Shown: positions 1 through 12,029 of the stretch, in pieces
How the letters are laid out: each line of letters opens with the position of its first letter
Numbering within the stretch: the stretch's first letter is position 1
Source of the DNA: Musa acuminata AAA Group
Lineage: Eukaryota; Streptophyta; Magnoliopsida; Zingiberales; Musaceae
DNA: 64,000 nt
Assembly (NCBI RefSeq): GCF_036884655.1
Contig: NC_088345.1
Span: forward strand, 17,355,001 to 17,419,000
Reading direction: 5' to 3'
Made by a program: the position numbers and the translations under genes
The notes under the pieces: generated by a model
What the model saw: the letters and a program-made list of their open reading frames with translations, nothing else
Told to the model about the DNA's origin: nothing
Databases searched by the model: none

Positions 1-614
1 TGTCGTGCAAAACGGAATAACCCAACATATAAATTATTTCAAAACATGCGCTAATTAGTATATTATTATTTCTTTTGTTTAGAAGCTTGTTATTGCACAC
101 TTAGGTTCTCTATTTGTTTTTCTCTTTTTGAACGCTCGAATTTCCTGTCCAAAGAAAATTTATGTGCTCTTCCACAGGCGGGAAAAAAGCTTAGTCAATT
201 TTGCTTGCAGCCTTTGACGATCTTCTACATGCGGATGATTTTGATACAGTATATAATAGATCATGCACAAACATGCGGTTCATTATTATACATGAACTTG
301 GATGAAAATTTTCATTTCGCTTTAATCCCTAATAAAATATAAAACAAGTTGTTGGGCATGTAACTTTATCTCATATCTATGAGAAGAGAAGCCACGAACT
401 TCTCATTTTCGCTTTCAAGAAATGAGATATTTTGAGACTGCACAGAAAAAATTTTATTCTCTACAATTCAAACGCACCGTATAAACAACAGAATTTTGAC
501 ACTGCCAACTTTGTAAGGTTTGTTTCCATATCCCTAAATGAAACTGGAAAATTTATGCACGTCGTGTTGCTATTTATGTTTGCAGATTCAAGTGTTCGGT
601 AGCTCTTATTTAGG
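1..614 (+). other. 5' flank and 5' UTR region of the EIL gene
   Basis: AT-rich sequence with no convincing reading frame. It precedes an EIN3-like coding sequence, and genes of that family often have an intron in the 5' leader and none in the coding part. A plausible splice acceptor lies at 568-585, so part of this stretch may be that intron. No TATA box can be assigned with confidence because the transcription start is unknown. Confidence 0.5.
568..585 (+). other. putative 3' splice site of a 5'-UTR intron
   Basis: A pyrimidine-leaning stretch ending in ttatgtttgcag places an AG at 584-585, 30 bases before the start codon at 615. EIN3/EIL genes typically have a leader intron just upstream of the ATG, so this is inferred to be its acceptor. 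The donor site could not be fixed. Confidence 0.45.
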
Positions 615-2270
615 ATGCAGGACAAGAAAGCTAAACAAAATGTTGGTTTTTCTGAAAGAGCCGACGATTGTTCTTCTACCATTCCAGAGTCTATTGTGGA
701 TCCTTCCAGCGAGTTGGAAGATCTATTGGGTCTGCCACCTGACAGCATGTTCGATACCCCCTTGCCAGATTTGGTAGAGACCGATGGGCATGAAGCTGAG
801 AGGCTCAGGATTCGCATATGGAATGACATTATACGACTGAAGCACTTGAAGGAGCATCACAAGTGCAAGATGATCCAGCAAAGCAGTGCATCCTTGCTCG
901 ATTACTCGCAAGAACAGTCACGGAGGAAGAAGCTGGCCCGGAACCTGGAGAAGATACTGAATGAGATGCTGGAGTTGGTGGAAGAGGGCCTCGCTCAAGG
1001 CTTCATCTACGGCATTGTACCCTACAAAGGAAAGCCTGTCAGTGGAGTATCTAATAACCTTCGTAAATGGTGGAAGGAAACCGTTCGATTCGATCGAAAC
1101 GGCCCAGCTGCGATCAGCACGTATCAGAGAGACAGCTGCACCCACGTCATAAGCAAGGAGAACACCTCGGAGTTCTCCGTGCCCGATGCACTGCAGGAAC
1201 TGCAGGACACCACGTTGGGTTCGCTTTTATCCGCCTTGATGCCATACTGTGACCCTCCTCAGCGGAGGTTCCCTCTGGAGAAGGGCATTCCACCACCGTG
1301 GTGGCCCAACATGTCGGAGGAGTGGTGGCGGGAGATGGGCGTGCCCAAGGATCCAAGTCCTCCACCCTACAAGAAGCCGCATGACCTGAAGAAAGCATGG
1401 AAAGTAAGCGTTTTGATCGCGGTCATCAAGCACTTGATGCCGGACATTGAGAAGATCCAACGGCTCATCGAGAAGTCCAAGGGCCTTCAGGATAAGATTA
1501 CAGCGAGGGAAGTTGACATACTGAACGCCGTTCTTAGACATGAACTGAAGAAGTATTTCGGGCACCAACATAATTCTCCTCCGCCTCCTCCATCCATGGT
1601 GGGGCAAAGCTGCAGGGAGGCTGTGGGGGATGCCTCCACTTCCCGTATCGATGAGCAGCCTATCTCGGAGGCCATGCAGGAGGAATCCATGAATGTGACG
1701 CAATACTTAGCCATGGACGTGAACATGTTTACGAGACCGAACCTTACAAGCTATGAACTTGGACCTCAAGATCAATCTCGAGGAAGTATTCACCAAGATA
1801 AATTCGGACACATTCATCATTGTGTAGCTTCAGCTTCTCATGGCAATCAGCCACTGGCAAATCCGTATGGTCCCTGTGTGCCTGTCCCGGCTGATAGCCC
1901 TGTCCTTCCGAGTGGAGGTATTGAGATGAGACATCAAGGAACTTCCAGTTCTGACATGCATCTCTTTCAGACAAGACTAAATCAGGACCAAGCTCCTCTC
2001 CCGGAAGTGATGAAGGTGGAAATAGATCCTCTTTTTTCAAGTTCAGTTCAAGAAGATGAAACGGGGACAAGCATCACCAGAGAACTTGCCAACTTAATGC
2101 AACCTCAGATCTTCCCCAGTGATGAGACAGCATCTTTTGAATCCATCTTTGGACATAATTTTGACATCGGTCCTGCTTCTTACTTCTCAACCACGGACCA
2201 ATCTAGTCGAATACCATATTCATTTCATGAACTGGATGAATATGACTGGTCCAAAGATTTCGGCAACTGA
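615..2270 (+). CDS. EIN3-like (EIL) transcription factor, intact, 551 aa
   Basis: Encodes a member of the plant EIN3/EIL family, nuclear DNA-binding proteins that act at the end of ethylene signalling (EIN3, EIL1) or in sulfur responses (EIL3 type). The acidic N-terminus is residues 22-60. The first basic block [18 protein letters not shown] is at about 63-80. The conserved DNA-binding core runs from about 98 to 310 and includes [10 protein letters not shown] (158-167), the [13 protein letters not shown] block (212-224) and [12 protein letters not shown] (253-264). A proline run follows at 322-326, then a divergent C-terminus. The length of 551 aa is slightly below the usual ~600. The reading frame is intact with no internal stop and needs no intron. 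The start at 615 is chosen because it follows the likely leader acceptor and the family's N-terminus is similarly short. The first basic block and the region after KAWKV differ from canonical EIN3, so this is a divergent EIL. Which subgroup it belongs to is not certain. Confidence 0.95.
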   Translation: MQDKKAKQNVGFSERADDCSSTIPESIVDPSSELEDLLGLPPDSMFDTPLPDLVETDGHEAERLRIRIWNDIIRLKHLKEHHKCKMIQQSSASLLDYSQEQSRRKKLARNLEKILNEMLELVEEGLAQGFIYGIVPYKGKPVSGVSNNLRKWWKETVRFDRNGPAAISTYQRDSCTHVISKENTSEFSVPDALQELQDTTLGSLLSALMPYCDPPQRRFPLEKGIPPPWWPNMSEEWWREMGVPKDPSPPPYKKPHDLKKAWKVSVLIAVIKHLMPDIEKIQRLIEKSKGLQDKITAREVDILNAVLRHELKKYFGHQHNSPPPPPSMVGQSCREAVGDASTSRIDEQPISEAMQEESMNVTQYLAMDVNMFTRPNLTSYELGPQDQSRGSIHQDKFGHIHHCVASASHGNQPLANPYGPCVPVPADSPVLPSGGIEMRHQGTSSSDMHLFQTRLNQDQAPLPEVMKVEIDPLFSSSVQEDETGTSITRELANLMQPQIFPSDETASFESIFGHNFDIGPASYFSTTDQSSRIPYSFHELDEYDWSKDFGN

Positions 2271-4099
2271 TGGTATTGTCATAGCTCCATGAAAACAGCG
2301 TCTAAGTTACTTGTATTCCTAATGTTGACAACTGTTGAAATAATGGAATCTTACATACTTGATACTTCTCTTGCAAAAGTACTCGGGTGCCTGTCCTCCT
2401 AACAGTCCGATATTTGCTCTAGGGCTACTTGAGTAGTGTTTTCTTTTGTGGAAAGATCTTGTTTATATTCCTTGTCCAAACCAATCCTGCTTGACACACA
2501 CTCGAAGAACTTACAAGGCCATGTCTATAGAAGAAACAATCATTGTGAATGGTTCATTATTCTTTTCAAGTTTCGAATATAATGTTATTCACCATCAACC
2601 CTACCGTCACAAATTTAGCGTTGCATCATTAATCCATGCAACACTTCCTAGACATGCACATACCAAGATTAAGAAGTCTACCTACTAGAATGATAGAAAT
2701 ATTAAAATGTTTTGGTCATCCACACACCTGTGGAAATCGTGGATAAAGAAGATAAACATAATATACAACAAATTCAAAGATCTCATTATTAGTTTAGAAG
2801 ATTGCAACCTACGGTATACCAATGACTCCTAGTGTAGAAAGGATAATTTATACCCCAAAAACTCCGAATAAATACAAAGCGTTGAAATGATTGATTTTTT
2901 AAAACTTAAGAAAAAACATTGTCGCTGGTAAAATTACTCCTTGTGATTTTGTTCACTAAATTTTATAGAGGACTATTTAAACATATATATTTTTTTTAAC
3001 CACGGAGGTTTATTGCTACCTAAAAACATTACATATGCAAGGGTAAGATCGTTCTCCCACTTGAATCACTTTGACACCTTAGTCTTCTTGTTTGTCTCTT
3101 GCAGCTCAATCTTCTTCATATTGCAATGCATCTTCAGGCATCCAACTCATTTTTGACATAAAAATTCACTGCCAATTCATAGTTACCTATTCTATCTCGG
3201 TATACACCTGGATGGCTCGCCTTTTAATGGATGTGGATGAAAAGTCGTAGTGCCTTGCATTCATCAATTAGCTTCTTCGAAGTCACTATTAATGTAGACC
3301 TCTAAGCTGCTCAAAACCAATCTTTGCATGAATGCTGGAAAACACTTTGATGTGGCTCAAGTTTTCTCTAATTTTTAACCCAAGTGTGTTGCCTCTCCAT
3401 CATAAATGTAGTTAAGGATAACCCTAGTGCTAATTAATTGAATGAATCTTCATCCCATTGAACTGAGCATGCACATAAATCATAAATCCGCTTGCTATTG
3501 GTCGTTACTTATTTTTTGCTTTAACTTCTTCGCTACTTTGATATCATAATGCATTCAACAAACACATCTCACATATGCAAAACCTTTCCAATAGTCCATC
3601 ATTTCTTAACTTAGCAACACTATTGCGTGTGATTTGTGAATGTGCAATATCAAAGCGGTTAATTGCTACATACATTTTCTCCAAAGAGACCTAATGCAAT
3701 CGATGGAATTTCCTTCTTGTTATGAATTCTTCCGTTTATTAAAATGAATAGCACTTTTATTTTCCTCCTTAGTTTTCATCTTAATCTCCTCATAGTTAAT
3801 GTATGACTTGACATCTCCTACGAAGAAAATAGTTGTAGTTAACACTTTAATCTCAAAACCAGGTATCGTCATAAAAAATTATTGCTTCATATTAAAGAGG
3901 CAGGTTTCCAGCCTTCATATATCTTATGTCCCACTACAGCTGTGCAATTTGATTTCCTTCACTCTGCAGAATCGTCACAAATGATGTCTAAAGCTACCTC
4001 GATACGTGATCAATGAGTGTGGATTACTGATCTATGCATATGGATAATACAAAACTAAAGATCACAACATGGGCTATATATAACTCAAAACAATAATCT
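2271..4099. other. intergenic, nothing firmly identified
   Basis: The first ~170 bases are presumably the EIL 3' UTR. The rest is AT-rich. Between about 3030 and 4020 the minus strand has short open stretches broken by many stops, which could be an ancient pseudogene or element, but no domain is recognisable. An open frame of 80 codons at 2446-2688 has no recognisable content. Confidence 0.5.
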
Positions 4100-4127
4100 T
4101 GTTAAAATTAATTCAAATAGTTAAGAT
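4100..4127 (+). repeat. element D 5' LTR, first part
   Basis: Matches the first 28 bases of the LTR at 20971. The last five bases, aagat, are the target duplication of element C and recur at 18767-18771, where the LTR continues. Confidence 0.75.
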
Positions 4128-5431
4128 TGTTAAGATAAAGTTGGCACTAAGAGGGGGTGAATTAGTGTTTTGGATAAAACCGACGTTGATTCAAAGATTC
4201 GTTCGATAAAACTTGTATCCGAAAAAGCATTTAAACTTGAAAATATTTGTAAGTGATTGAGGGCAGTGAGCAAGTAAATCAGTAAGTGATGAGAATCAAA
4301 AGCATAAAAGAAATGACACAGAAAGAAAGTATACCGGATTTATAGTGGTTCGATCGTCGTGACCTATATCCACTTCGGATTCCTCCTCCGTTGAGGCCAC
4401 TGACGTCCATTAACAGTCTTCCTTCAATGGGCGAAGACCAACTACCCTCTTACAATACTTTTCTTTTTCACGGATTTAGGAGATAACCCTTACAAATATC
4501 ACACATCTCTTAAATGATCACAAAACTAGAAAGGGAGGAGGAGGAGGACACAGCAATTTTACAATCCAAAATCTTAAGATTTTTATTCACACTTTCATTA
4601 CTCTTTAATGCAGGAAAAAAATTAGATATTTATAGCCACCAATGGCTTTAGAAATGAAGCCAAAATGTGTCTCATCCTAGATTTTCAAGGTATTGGCGGT
4701 ACCATCACCATTATTGGGTGTTACCACTGCCTAGAGATCGACACTAGGTGGGACCATCGCCCAGACTAGGCGGTACGATCACATGATAGAGCCTCGGAGA
4801 CTGGGCTTTGGTGGTACCATTGCTTGACAGGGTGGTACCACTGCCTAGTCTGGATTGTACCATCACTCAAACCACCAAAGAGGTTGAGTCTCAAGTGGTA
4901 CCATTGCCCAGTCTGGACAGTGCCATCGCTTGACGTGGCTCCAAGTAGCTGAATGGGCCATCCAACCAGTCCAATTCAACCTTGTTTTGGGCCTAGTTGG
5001 CCCCTAATTGAGTTAGTAGGATTTTTTCTAGAACTAACTCAAATTAAAGTCCTGATAGTTAAGGCTAAAACAATTATGATATAAGTAATCTAAGTTGTTT
5101 GGCACATCAATTATTCAATCGAACTCTTAACTTCCACGAACTCTCGACAATCTTCTAGCAAGCTTTCGGCAAACTCCCGACAAACTTCTGGTGAGCTTTC
5201 AACGAACTCTCGGTGAACTTCTAGTGAGTTTTCACTGCATCGTCTGATCCTTCGATATATCCTCAATTCATCTAGCCCAATGCCCAATTATTGACTCCGA
5301 CCCAATATCGATTCTTCTTTAATCCTTTTGTCTTTCTCTCGATCGTAGTTAGTCTTGCATCACTTATCTCAACACATGGATTAGATCATTAATTCACCAA
5401 TTGATTTTATCATTAAAATCCGAGATTCAAA
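4128..5431 (-). repeat. element C 3' LTR
   Basis: About 1.3 kb, with sense start near 5431 (reverse of gattca) and sense end at 4128 (tgttaag). It carries the family hallmarks: a G-run plus gtgaattagtg at 4151-4166 (reverse of the U5 end), a TATA-like tatttatag at about 4627, and a block of ggtaccatcgcc-type motifs at 4690-4930. To its right, at 5432-5520, lies the reverse of the 3' non-coding region seen in element A, including a degraded polypurine tract. Confidence 0.8.
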
Positions 5432-5750
5432 AATCTCTCTATTTTTTATGATGACAGTCAATTGATGATGGAGTTAACCTTAACTCTCCCTATCTATATG
5501 CCATATTGAGATAAGGCAAACTTGAATTCAAAAGAAATATTTTTGAATTTAAGTTAAACTATTTCGATTATAGTGATCAAATATAATATATCATATCAAA
5601 ATTATGCATCATTATAGCTTCAAATTATCAAAATGTAACATGCACAACATCAAAACATTACAACTCATCACTTTATGCATGATATTAAAAATAAATCAAC
5701 ATTACTTTGGCCATAACATACATGATACTAAAGCATTCATTATTTCATGC

Positions 5751-5889
5751 ATTGCATCATATCAAAGTGTGCAGAACATCATGTATGGTAACATTAAAGA
5801 GTACATGGAAGGAAGAATTCGTTGCATCATATCAAGTGTGCAAAACATCATGTATGGTAACATTAAAGAGTACATGGAAGGAAGAATCC
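5751..5889. repeat. tandem duplication of a ~70-bp unit in element C
   Basis: Two adjacent copies (5751-5820, 5821-5889) of a unit containing aacatcatgtatggtaacat. A third, more diverged copy is split by element B: it starts at 5890 and resumes at 11860. Element B therefore landed inside an existing tandem repeat of C's 3' non-coding region. Confidence 0.8.
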
Positions 5890-5894
5890 GTTGC

Positions 5895-6108
5895 TGATAA
5901 CAGAGAGATTTCCTTAATTGCATAGCAAATGAGAGATTTCCTCAACTGCATAGCAGATGAGATTTCCTCAATTGCATGAGGAAATCTCGTTGCTCAGTTG
6001 AGAAAAATCCTCTCTTTCACTATGTATAAATAGACATTATATGACACTAATTGAGATGTGCTTTCTCTTTACCTTTATAATTTCACTCTTCATTCTATCA
6101 CTTTATCA
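5895..6108 (+). repeat. element B 5' LTR (214 bp)
   Basis: Starts tgataacagag and ends ctttatca. It is 54 bp longer than the 3' LTR because the unit agatttcctcaattgcat is repeated three times near its start, against once in the 3' copy. TATA-like gtataaatag is at about 6024. Confidence 0.85.
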
Positions 6109-6120
6109 TGGTATCAGAGT
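6109..6120 (+). promoter_or_regulatory. element B primer-binding site
   Basis: tggtatcagagt directly follows the LTR and is complementary to the 3' end of initiator methionine tRNA apart from its last base. This is the usual primer for plant copia elements. Confidence 0.9.
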
Positions 6121-7109
6121 AGTAAGAAGAGAGGTACGAACCTCTGCCTCCGGCTAACGACCACCATTGCTATAGCCACATTCCCAAGCGAGGCTCCGTG
6201 GCCAGTCCTCATCTTCCTCACCGCGACAGTCCTCATTGATCTGCCATAATAGTCTGCAGACTTGAGGAGATCGAAGGGGATGCCTGTGCCCTCAATAGTA
6301 TGCACACTAGATCACTGTTGTGTGCATAAACTCAAGTCACCGCAGTCACCCACCTCTCACCTCCCACCTTCCACCTCTGCCAGCGCCCCGTCATTGAACC
6401 GCTGCTCTAGACCTGATCTAATTCTGTGCACTAGACCATTGGGCAGCCCTCTTTGTGGACCTGGTCGCCAGAACCCTCTCACTGGGCACCATCGACCAGC
6501 TCTTGTCTCTCTCACTCCGGCAATGTCTTCCTCACTGCTTCCGGCGTGGATCCTGCCAACGCCTCTGCCACCGTTGTCCTCACCTCCGGCAACATCATCC
6601 TCATTGTTTTCGACGACATCCTATGGCGGCGTTTTGATCTTCCTATGGACACGCTCCTGCTGGGTCATGTCTTGGTCTTGGAGAGGACCTTGTCTTGTTA
6701 CAGGCCTACCATCCCTTTCTACTGTTATTGAACAATCTTTGCAGTTGTCTCCCGCTGCCTCTGATCAATGATTGGGGTAGCCACTGCGTCCTGCTCCACC
6801 TTCGCCTCGACAAGCAGCATTTATAACCTTTCCACACCACTTGTTGCATCACTATATCGCTGCCCAAATTCCTAACTGCTGATCTACTGCATAAAGATCT
6901 GCAACTGTCTTACACAAAACTAACCTTCTCCTTCAATAAAGACCTCATTTGCCAACAACCTTCCTCAAGTGACACTGATCTGCACCACCACCACCTCTTC
7001 TTCCTTGATCATTGTCGTCGCTGCAATCTTTTACCTACTTCCATATATCCTTATCATCTACCTATGATGCTCCAGTTGTTGTTCCCATAGGGAACCATAG
7101 TACTTTCCC
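6121..7109 (+). other. element B leader region
   Basis: C/T-rich leader between the primer-binding site and gag. An open stretch of 169 codons (6262-6771) rich in Ser, Pro and Leu comes from the C-rich composition and resembles no known protein. No separate gene is supported. Confidence 0.5.
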
Positions 7110-7410
7110 ACATACAAACCTTATTTACATCAATGTAGCAACTCTCATCCCCTTCAGATTATCCAAATGTGGTAATTACGTATCATAGCGTGCTCAATTC
7201 TCTAATCTCCTATTTGATTATGATCTTCTAGGCTATGTTGATAGCTCCCTTCGTTGTCCACCGGCAATGCTAAACATCCCAAGAGCACCCAGTCTAGTAT
7301 CAAATCTGGACCATAAACTATGGTTACGCTAGGATCGTCTCATTCTCCAGGCAATTCAAGCCTCGGTTGCTGGATCCCTCGCCCTGCTCATATCTTCATG
7401 TGACACTACT
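7110..7410 (+). pseudogene. element B gag fragment
   Basis: The frame starting LIYINVATLIPFRLSKCGNY continues through FDYDLLGYVDSS and HKLWLR to LILQAIQASVAG. This follows the gag of Ale/Retrofit-type copia elements (the 'W..Q.LLLHAI.ASV' block). It has stops within it and is cut off near 7410, where the inverted gypsy fragment starts. Zinc knuckle, protease and integrase are missing. Gag normally forms the virus-like particle. Confidence 0.7.
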
Positions 7411-10189
7411 ACCGAAACCTAGTGCAGCTCTGATACCATCTATCACAGACTTAGCTAGTTTTGCCTAAGTCATGCGGCAACCTTTCGTGTCCGTCCGCAA
7501 AGGTCAGCCTCCCTGAAACCTCCTATGGTCCCTTATAGGACCTAAAAAAGAGAAAACGGGTTAGAGAAAGCACCTCACTCGGGATTCACAAGCAAACAAT
7601 TCCGAAAACACTTCATAGACAATGTAAATTACAAATAGACTTTACAAGCTCTGAACGATTGGACAACAAAGGGTCAAAATGGTCCACTACAGACCGTATA
7701 TCTCTCACAAGTGTCCACATGACACAACCTTTATTTATAAGCCTAAGAAGGCCACCAAACCCAACTAAAATTGGACTGTTAAGCCTTCGACCATTCTTTT
7801 ACATATTGTGCAAAGCATGAATAAACAGAAAGACATGGACATACATAAGTATTACATTAAACATCTTGTTTAGAACTTTGTCTGTGATATTTTCCCCCAT
7901 TTATTCCTTCGACGTCCTCGTCGAAGCCTTTGCCGACACTGTAACTCCTTGCCTTTGCTGAGTCATCAATCTTCTACTCCAACTGTAATGTGCCTTTTGG
8001 CTCCCAACTGCTCTCTACTCCTATTTTTGAGTAGTTAAACCTTTGATCTATCTAAACCTTTGATCTATCATGCTGCTTCAACTTGCTAATGACTCTGACT
8101 CTAGTGTGGGGGTTGGCTGAGTTATGTTGATCCCTGTTGGTTCCTGCGGATCTTTCAGATGAAGGAAAAGACCATCCTTACTATGTACCATTCTCTCAAA
8201 TGCCTCATGCTACTTGAACTAGGTGGATGCTTGTTGGAGCTTTAACGAGCATCGCCCTGCAAACTTCTAAAGTTTTAGTCCTTCCTCCACAAAATTTACC
8301 CATCGACTCTTCTTTCACTTAGTTGTTACTTCCAAATAGATTCGCATCACTTCCGCTTTCGATTGACATTCTATTGGGAAATGAAGCGGATAATCTACTC
8401 TCAGTAGCACTAATCACCATTGGTGAGGATTTGACAAATATTATCTTCTAACATTTTTGAAGGGTCTTTGAACCTGTGCAGAGCTCCTCTACTTGATAGA
8501 TAAGAGAATTAGGGTACTCAATTTCACCCATTCTCTTAAGAGTTGAGAAGGCAATGGTTACTTGACTTCGTCTGCCTCCTCAAGGGTTGTACTCCATGCA
8601 TCGAGCTGATTACTAACTTTCGCCTACTCTTTGCTCACACTTCTGAAGTACTCGAAGTGTTTGCACTCCTTGCAATGAGTTAGCTACTGTGATTTACCTT
8701 CTCAATGCTATCGAACTTATGGAATACAGAAAGTTTTCGCCCCAACTTGGAGTAAGTCTCTAATAGTTTTGGTCGTCTTTGGGATTGTCCTGTATTCTCC
8801 ATCAACCCTACCTCATACTCCACTGAGTAGCAAAGGTACAACACCATGTATTGCCTGCTTCGTTCCTTGGTCGTGCACTCTTGCATGACCCAAAGTCCTT
8901 CACTTTCGACTATCTTGATGAGAAGCTCATTGACACCGATCTTACGAAGTTCCTTGGCCTCTACCCTTCAACCTTATCTCGGTACTTGGAGTTTGCCTCT
9001 GCATGCTCCACCTTCTCGGCCCCTTTCATGACCAAGCGCTCTCCCTCCATGAGAGCAAGGGATCAATAACTTTCACAGAAGTCCCGCCTCTACAGTACTA
9101 TGGCGTTGCCATACCCATGGCCCTACTATCCGTCGCCTTGCATCTGCATCACTTTTCTTCACGATCAGTAGATATGTCTCTGTGGCACTCCTCTGAGTCC
9201 ACCTCCATTCTAACTGATGCTTGATTTTGGGTAGCTAAGTCCCCTTTGGACTCGTCGTCACTTCCTTGCCCCTTTTGACCCCTTACTTAAATACCTCTAT
9301 GTTCTCCAAGTAGTTCGCCTTGGTCGATGGAAAGACAGACTACAACTCCCATATATGGCTTCTGCCATCATGTTTTAGGGTTTGCACTGATTATGTTATC
9401 TTTAGCTTCCTTGGTAGCAATATTCGCTTACTCGACCTTGTCCTCTGACTTGCCGGGCTCCCTTAAGCGAATATGGGCTCTAGTGCAGTCCAACTCTCTA
9501 ACTACTTCAATCATACCTCTGCATGATTAAGTCTCTCCTATGGGACTCATTGGTACTTGCATTCAAACTTTTTCCTCGGTGATACACAGCCCCCATATGC
9601 TGATGACTAAGGCTTTCATCCAATATAAAATTTGATCCACGCACGGAAGACCCGCCTCTACAGTACCATGGCCTTCACTTCTTGAATCCATAGCCCTTCT
9701 TGCCGTTGTGTTGTTTACCGAAGTGGAGCTCCCAGTAGCTCCCGATCATACCTCCATATGATATAGTCCCTCACGGGGCTATGTCGTGTATCCCATTGCT
9801 ACGGACTATTCCACCATGATTTGCTACACTATATCGCCTCTTGGTGACATCTCCATTGCATTCTGATCATTGTGGGATGAACTCGAATTGTGATCCCTCC
9901 ATGTGTGGCCTCGGCCAATACATCGTAGGGTCTTTTCCACCTTCGATTTTGTTCGCTCTATTGGCAATCGACCTTCATCCACCCACTCTTGGGTCACACC
10001 TAGATGAAGTACCGCTTAAGGATAGTTCGTCGCCTAGTAGCTCCCGCAATCCACCGATTTCACTGAAAATAGTGCACCGTTGTCTGGATCCTAGGCCTCT
10101 ACCCCTACTAGCACAATCTCCGCTATGCACCGCTTCCTTCATGGCAACTTGAATGACAACACTATGGCATATTCTTCAAGAGTACTTGC
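7411..10189 (-). mobile_element. inverted gypsy-type fragment inside element B
   Basis: Reading the minus strand, about 2.3 kb of degraded interior (10189-7900) leads to a frame with DEDVEGINGG and a purine tract aaatgggggaaaa, then a ~450-bp LTR (7889-7441), then a primer-binding site (gatggtatcagagc, 7440-7427) and about 16-30 bp of interior. The interior shows no clear RT or integrase; it repeats the phrase cgcctctacagtac at about 9085 and 9653. It takes the place of element B's protease and integrase. Assignment to gypsy rests on the C-terminal phrase before the LTR and is moderate. Confidence 0.6.
7441..7889 (-). repeat. LTR with both a PPT and a PBS
   Basis: The ends are tatcacagac and gtctgtgata, an inverted repeat of 10 bases. 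The minus-strand side facing right has a polypurine tract and the side facing left has a primer-binding site. A normal 5' LTR has only the latter and a normal 3' LTR only the former, so this looks like the middle LTR of a tandem or recombined element. Sense TATA-like ttataaataaagg is at about 7740-7728. Confidence 0.7.
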
Positions 10190-11690
10190 CTCTGTGTCCT
10201 CTTGTCATGTGTGAAGAATATGATGCCCTACTCCATAACTCTACATTGACTCTTATGCCATTTCATCTTACACAAAATATCATCGGGTGTAAATGAGTCT
10301 TTCGAATTAAGCAGAAACTAGATGGGTCCGTTGCTAGATACAAAGCCCGTTTAGTTGCCAAAGGGTTTCATCAATGACCTGGAGTTGACTTCATAGAGAC
10401 TTTCAGCCCTGTAGTTAAACCTACAACAATTCGGCTTATTCTAAGTTTGGCCATCTCTAGGGGCTGGCACTTACGCCAACTAGATGTTAATAATGCATTT
10501 TTACAAGGGACTCTAACTAAAGATGTGTTTATGCAGTAACCCCCTGGCTTCGTTCATTACCAGTATTCGAGACATGTCTGCAAACCATAAAAAGCCATTT
10601 ATGGACTCCGTTAGGCTCCAAGAGCTTGGTATACTGAACTTAGATCGTTTTTTATTTCAATTGGCTTTATCAACTCCAAGTCTGATACCTCTTTATTCTT
10701 ACGACAACAAAATGGGAATACAATATATCTTCTAGTGTATGTAGATGATATTATTGTCACAGGTAATGATGCCTTGGAGATTCAAACATTTTTAAAGCAA
10801 TTGGCCGATCGATTCTCCCTCAAAGATTTAGGAACCCTAAGCTACTTTTTGGGAATGGAAGCAACATTTACATCCTCAGGTCTCCTCCTATCACAAAGAA
10901 AGTATATTCAAGACTTATTATTAAAGATAAATATGTAGGATGCAAAAGAGGTTGTAACTCCTCTCTCTACTTGTGCATCACTCAAAATATATGATGGCAG
11001 CACTCCTACAGACTCAACTCAATACCGCCAAGTACTTGGCTCCTTATAGTACTTGGCTCTTACCCGTCCAAATATCTCATTTGCAGTCAATAAACTATCT
11101 CAATACATGCACCAGCCTTCTGCTATGCATTGGTCTACGGTTAAACGAATTTTACGATATTTTAAAGGGACCCTCAATCATGGTTTCTTTCTCTGCAAAC
11201 ACACTCCACTTCATCTCCATGCCTTTACTGATGCTAATTGGGTGGGAAACTTTGATGATTGCACCTCCACCTTAGGGTATGTTGTTTTTCTTAGGTCTAA
11301 TCTAATCGGTTGGAGTTTTAATAAGCAAAAGACAATCGCTCGGTCTACAACTGAATCTGAATATCGTGTCATTGCCACCGTTGCTGCTGAACTCAATTGA
11401 GTTACAAATCTCCTCAATGAACTCAAAGTCGGCTCTACCCCTACTCATACAATATATTATGACAATGTTAGAGCTACCTACCTATGCATCAATCCAGTGT
11501 TCCACTCACGCATGAAACACATTGCCATTGACTTTCACTTAGTGCGAGATCAAGTTATCAGATGTCAACTTCGTGTCTCTTATGTTCATATGGCTGATCA
11601 ACTAGCAAACTCACTCACGAAGCCTCTAGCCTACAAACTATATTTGTTGCATCGGTCCAAGATCGGTACCCTTGACAGGAACTCGATCTT
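10190..11690 (+). pseudogene. element B reverse transcriptase and RNase H
   Basis: The frame resumes at about 10200 and runs through VFRIKQK and [13 protein letters not shown], then [10 protein letters not shown] (10480-10510). YVDDIIVTGND (10735-10770) is the catalytic box with both aspartates present. The connection domain FSLKDLGTLSYFLGME follows, then RNase H with STTESEYRV (about 11345) and DQLANSLTKPLA (about 11595-11630). There are at least five stops or frameshifts. The order is that of Ty1-copia pol. The enzyme would copy the element RNA to DNA, but this copy cannot make it intact. Confidence 0.85.
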
Positions 11691-11691
11691 C

Positions 11692-11859
11692 GGGGGGTAT
11701 AATAACAGAGAAATTTCCTCAACTACATGAGGAAATCTCACTGCTCAGTTGAGAAAAATCCTCTCTTTCACTATATATAAATAGACATTATATGACACTA
11801 ATTAAGATGTGCATTCTCTTTACCTTTATAATTTCACTCTTCATTCTATCACTTTATCA
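11692..11859 (+). repeat. element B polypurine tract and 3' LTR
   Basis: cggggggta (11691-11699) precedes the LTR, which starts taataacagag at 11700 (first dinucleotide mutated from TG) and ends tttatca at 11859. TATA-like tatataaatag is at about 11776. The base after it starts the attgc target duplication. Confidence 0.85.
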
Positions 11860-12029
11860 ATTGCATTATATCAAAGTATGTAAAACATCATGCATGGTTA
11901 CATTAAAGAGTATATGGTAGAATTTATTGACTTTTCTCCTTTTGTCATCAATATAAAGAAGACATACACAAGCTATTTAGGTGATGCTAAATAGAAATGC
12001 CTAAATAGAGTATTAAGCTGTCAATGAAT
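11860..12029 (-). other. element C 3' non-coding region, continued
   Basis: Continues the 70-bp unit broken at 5894. It then shows, in reverse, the ctttatgttgatgac-like stretch that follows the extra reading frame in element A. No gene is seen. Confidence 0.6.

Larger units (their letters stand above)
5895..11859 (+). mobile_element. Ale/Retrofit-like copia element B, nested in C
   Basis: Short LTRs (5895-6108 and 11700-11859) end in tgataacagag...tttatca. An exact primer-binding site tggtatcagagt follows the 5' LTR, and the near-duplicated target site gttgc/attgc flanks the element. A gag fragment of the Ale/Retrofit type is at 7110-7410 and RT plus RNase H at 10190-11690. The protease and integrase part is absent, and in its place lies an inverted gypsy fragment (7411-10189). 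Stops are frequent, so the copy is dead. Confidence 0.8.

Noticed and set aside
2446..2688. 80-codon open frame downstream of EIL
   Set aside because: No recognisable domain, composition like the flanks, no promoter or ATG context to support it.
6262..6771. 169-codon frame in the leader of B
   Set aside because: Low-complexity Ser/Pro/Leu content from a C-rich leader; two other frames over the same bases are also open.
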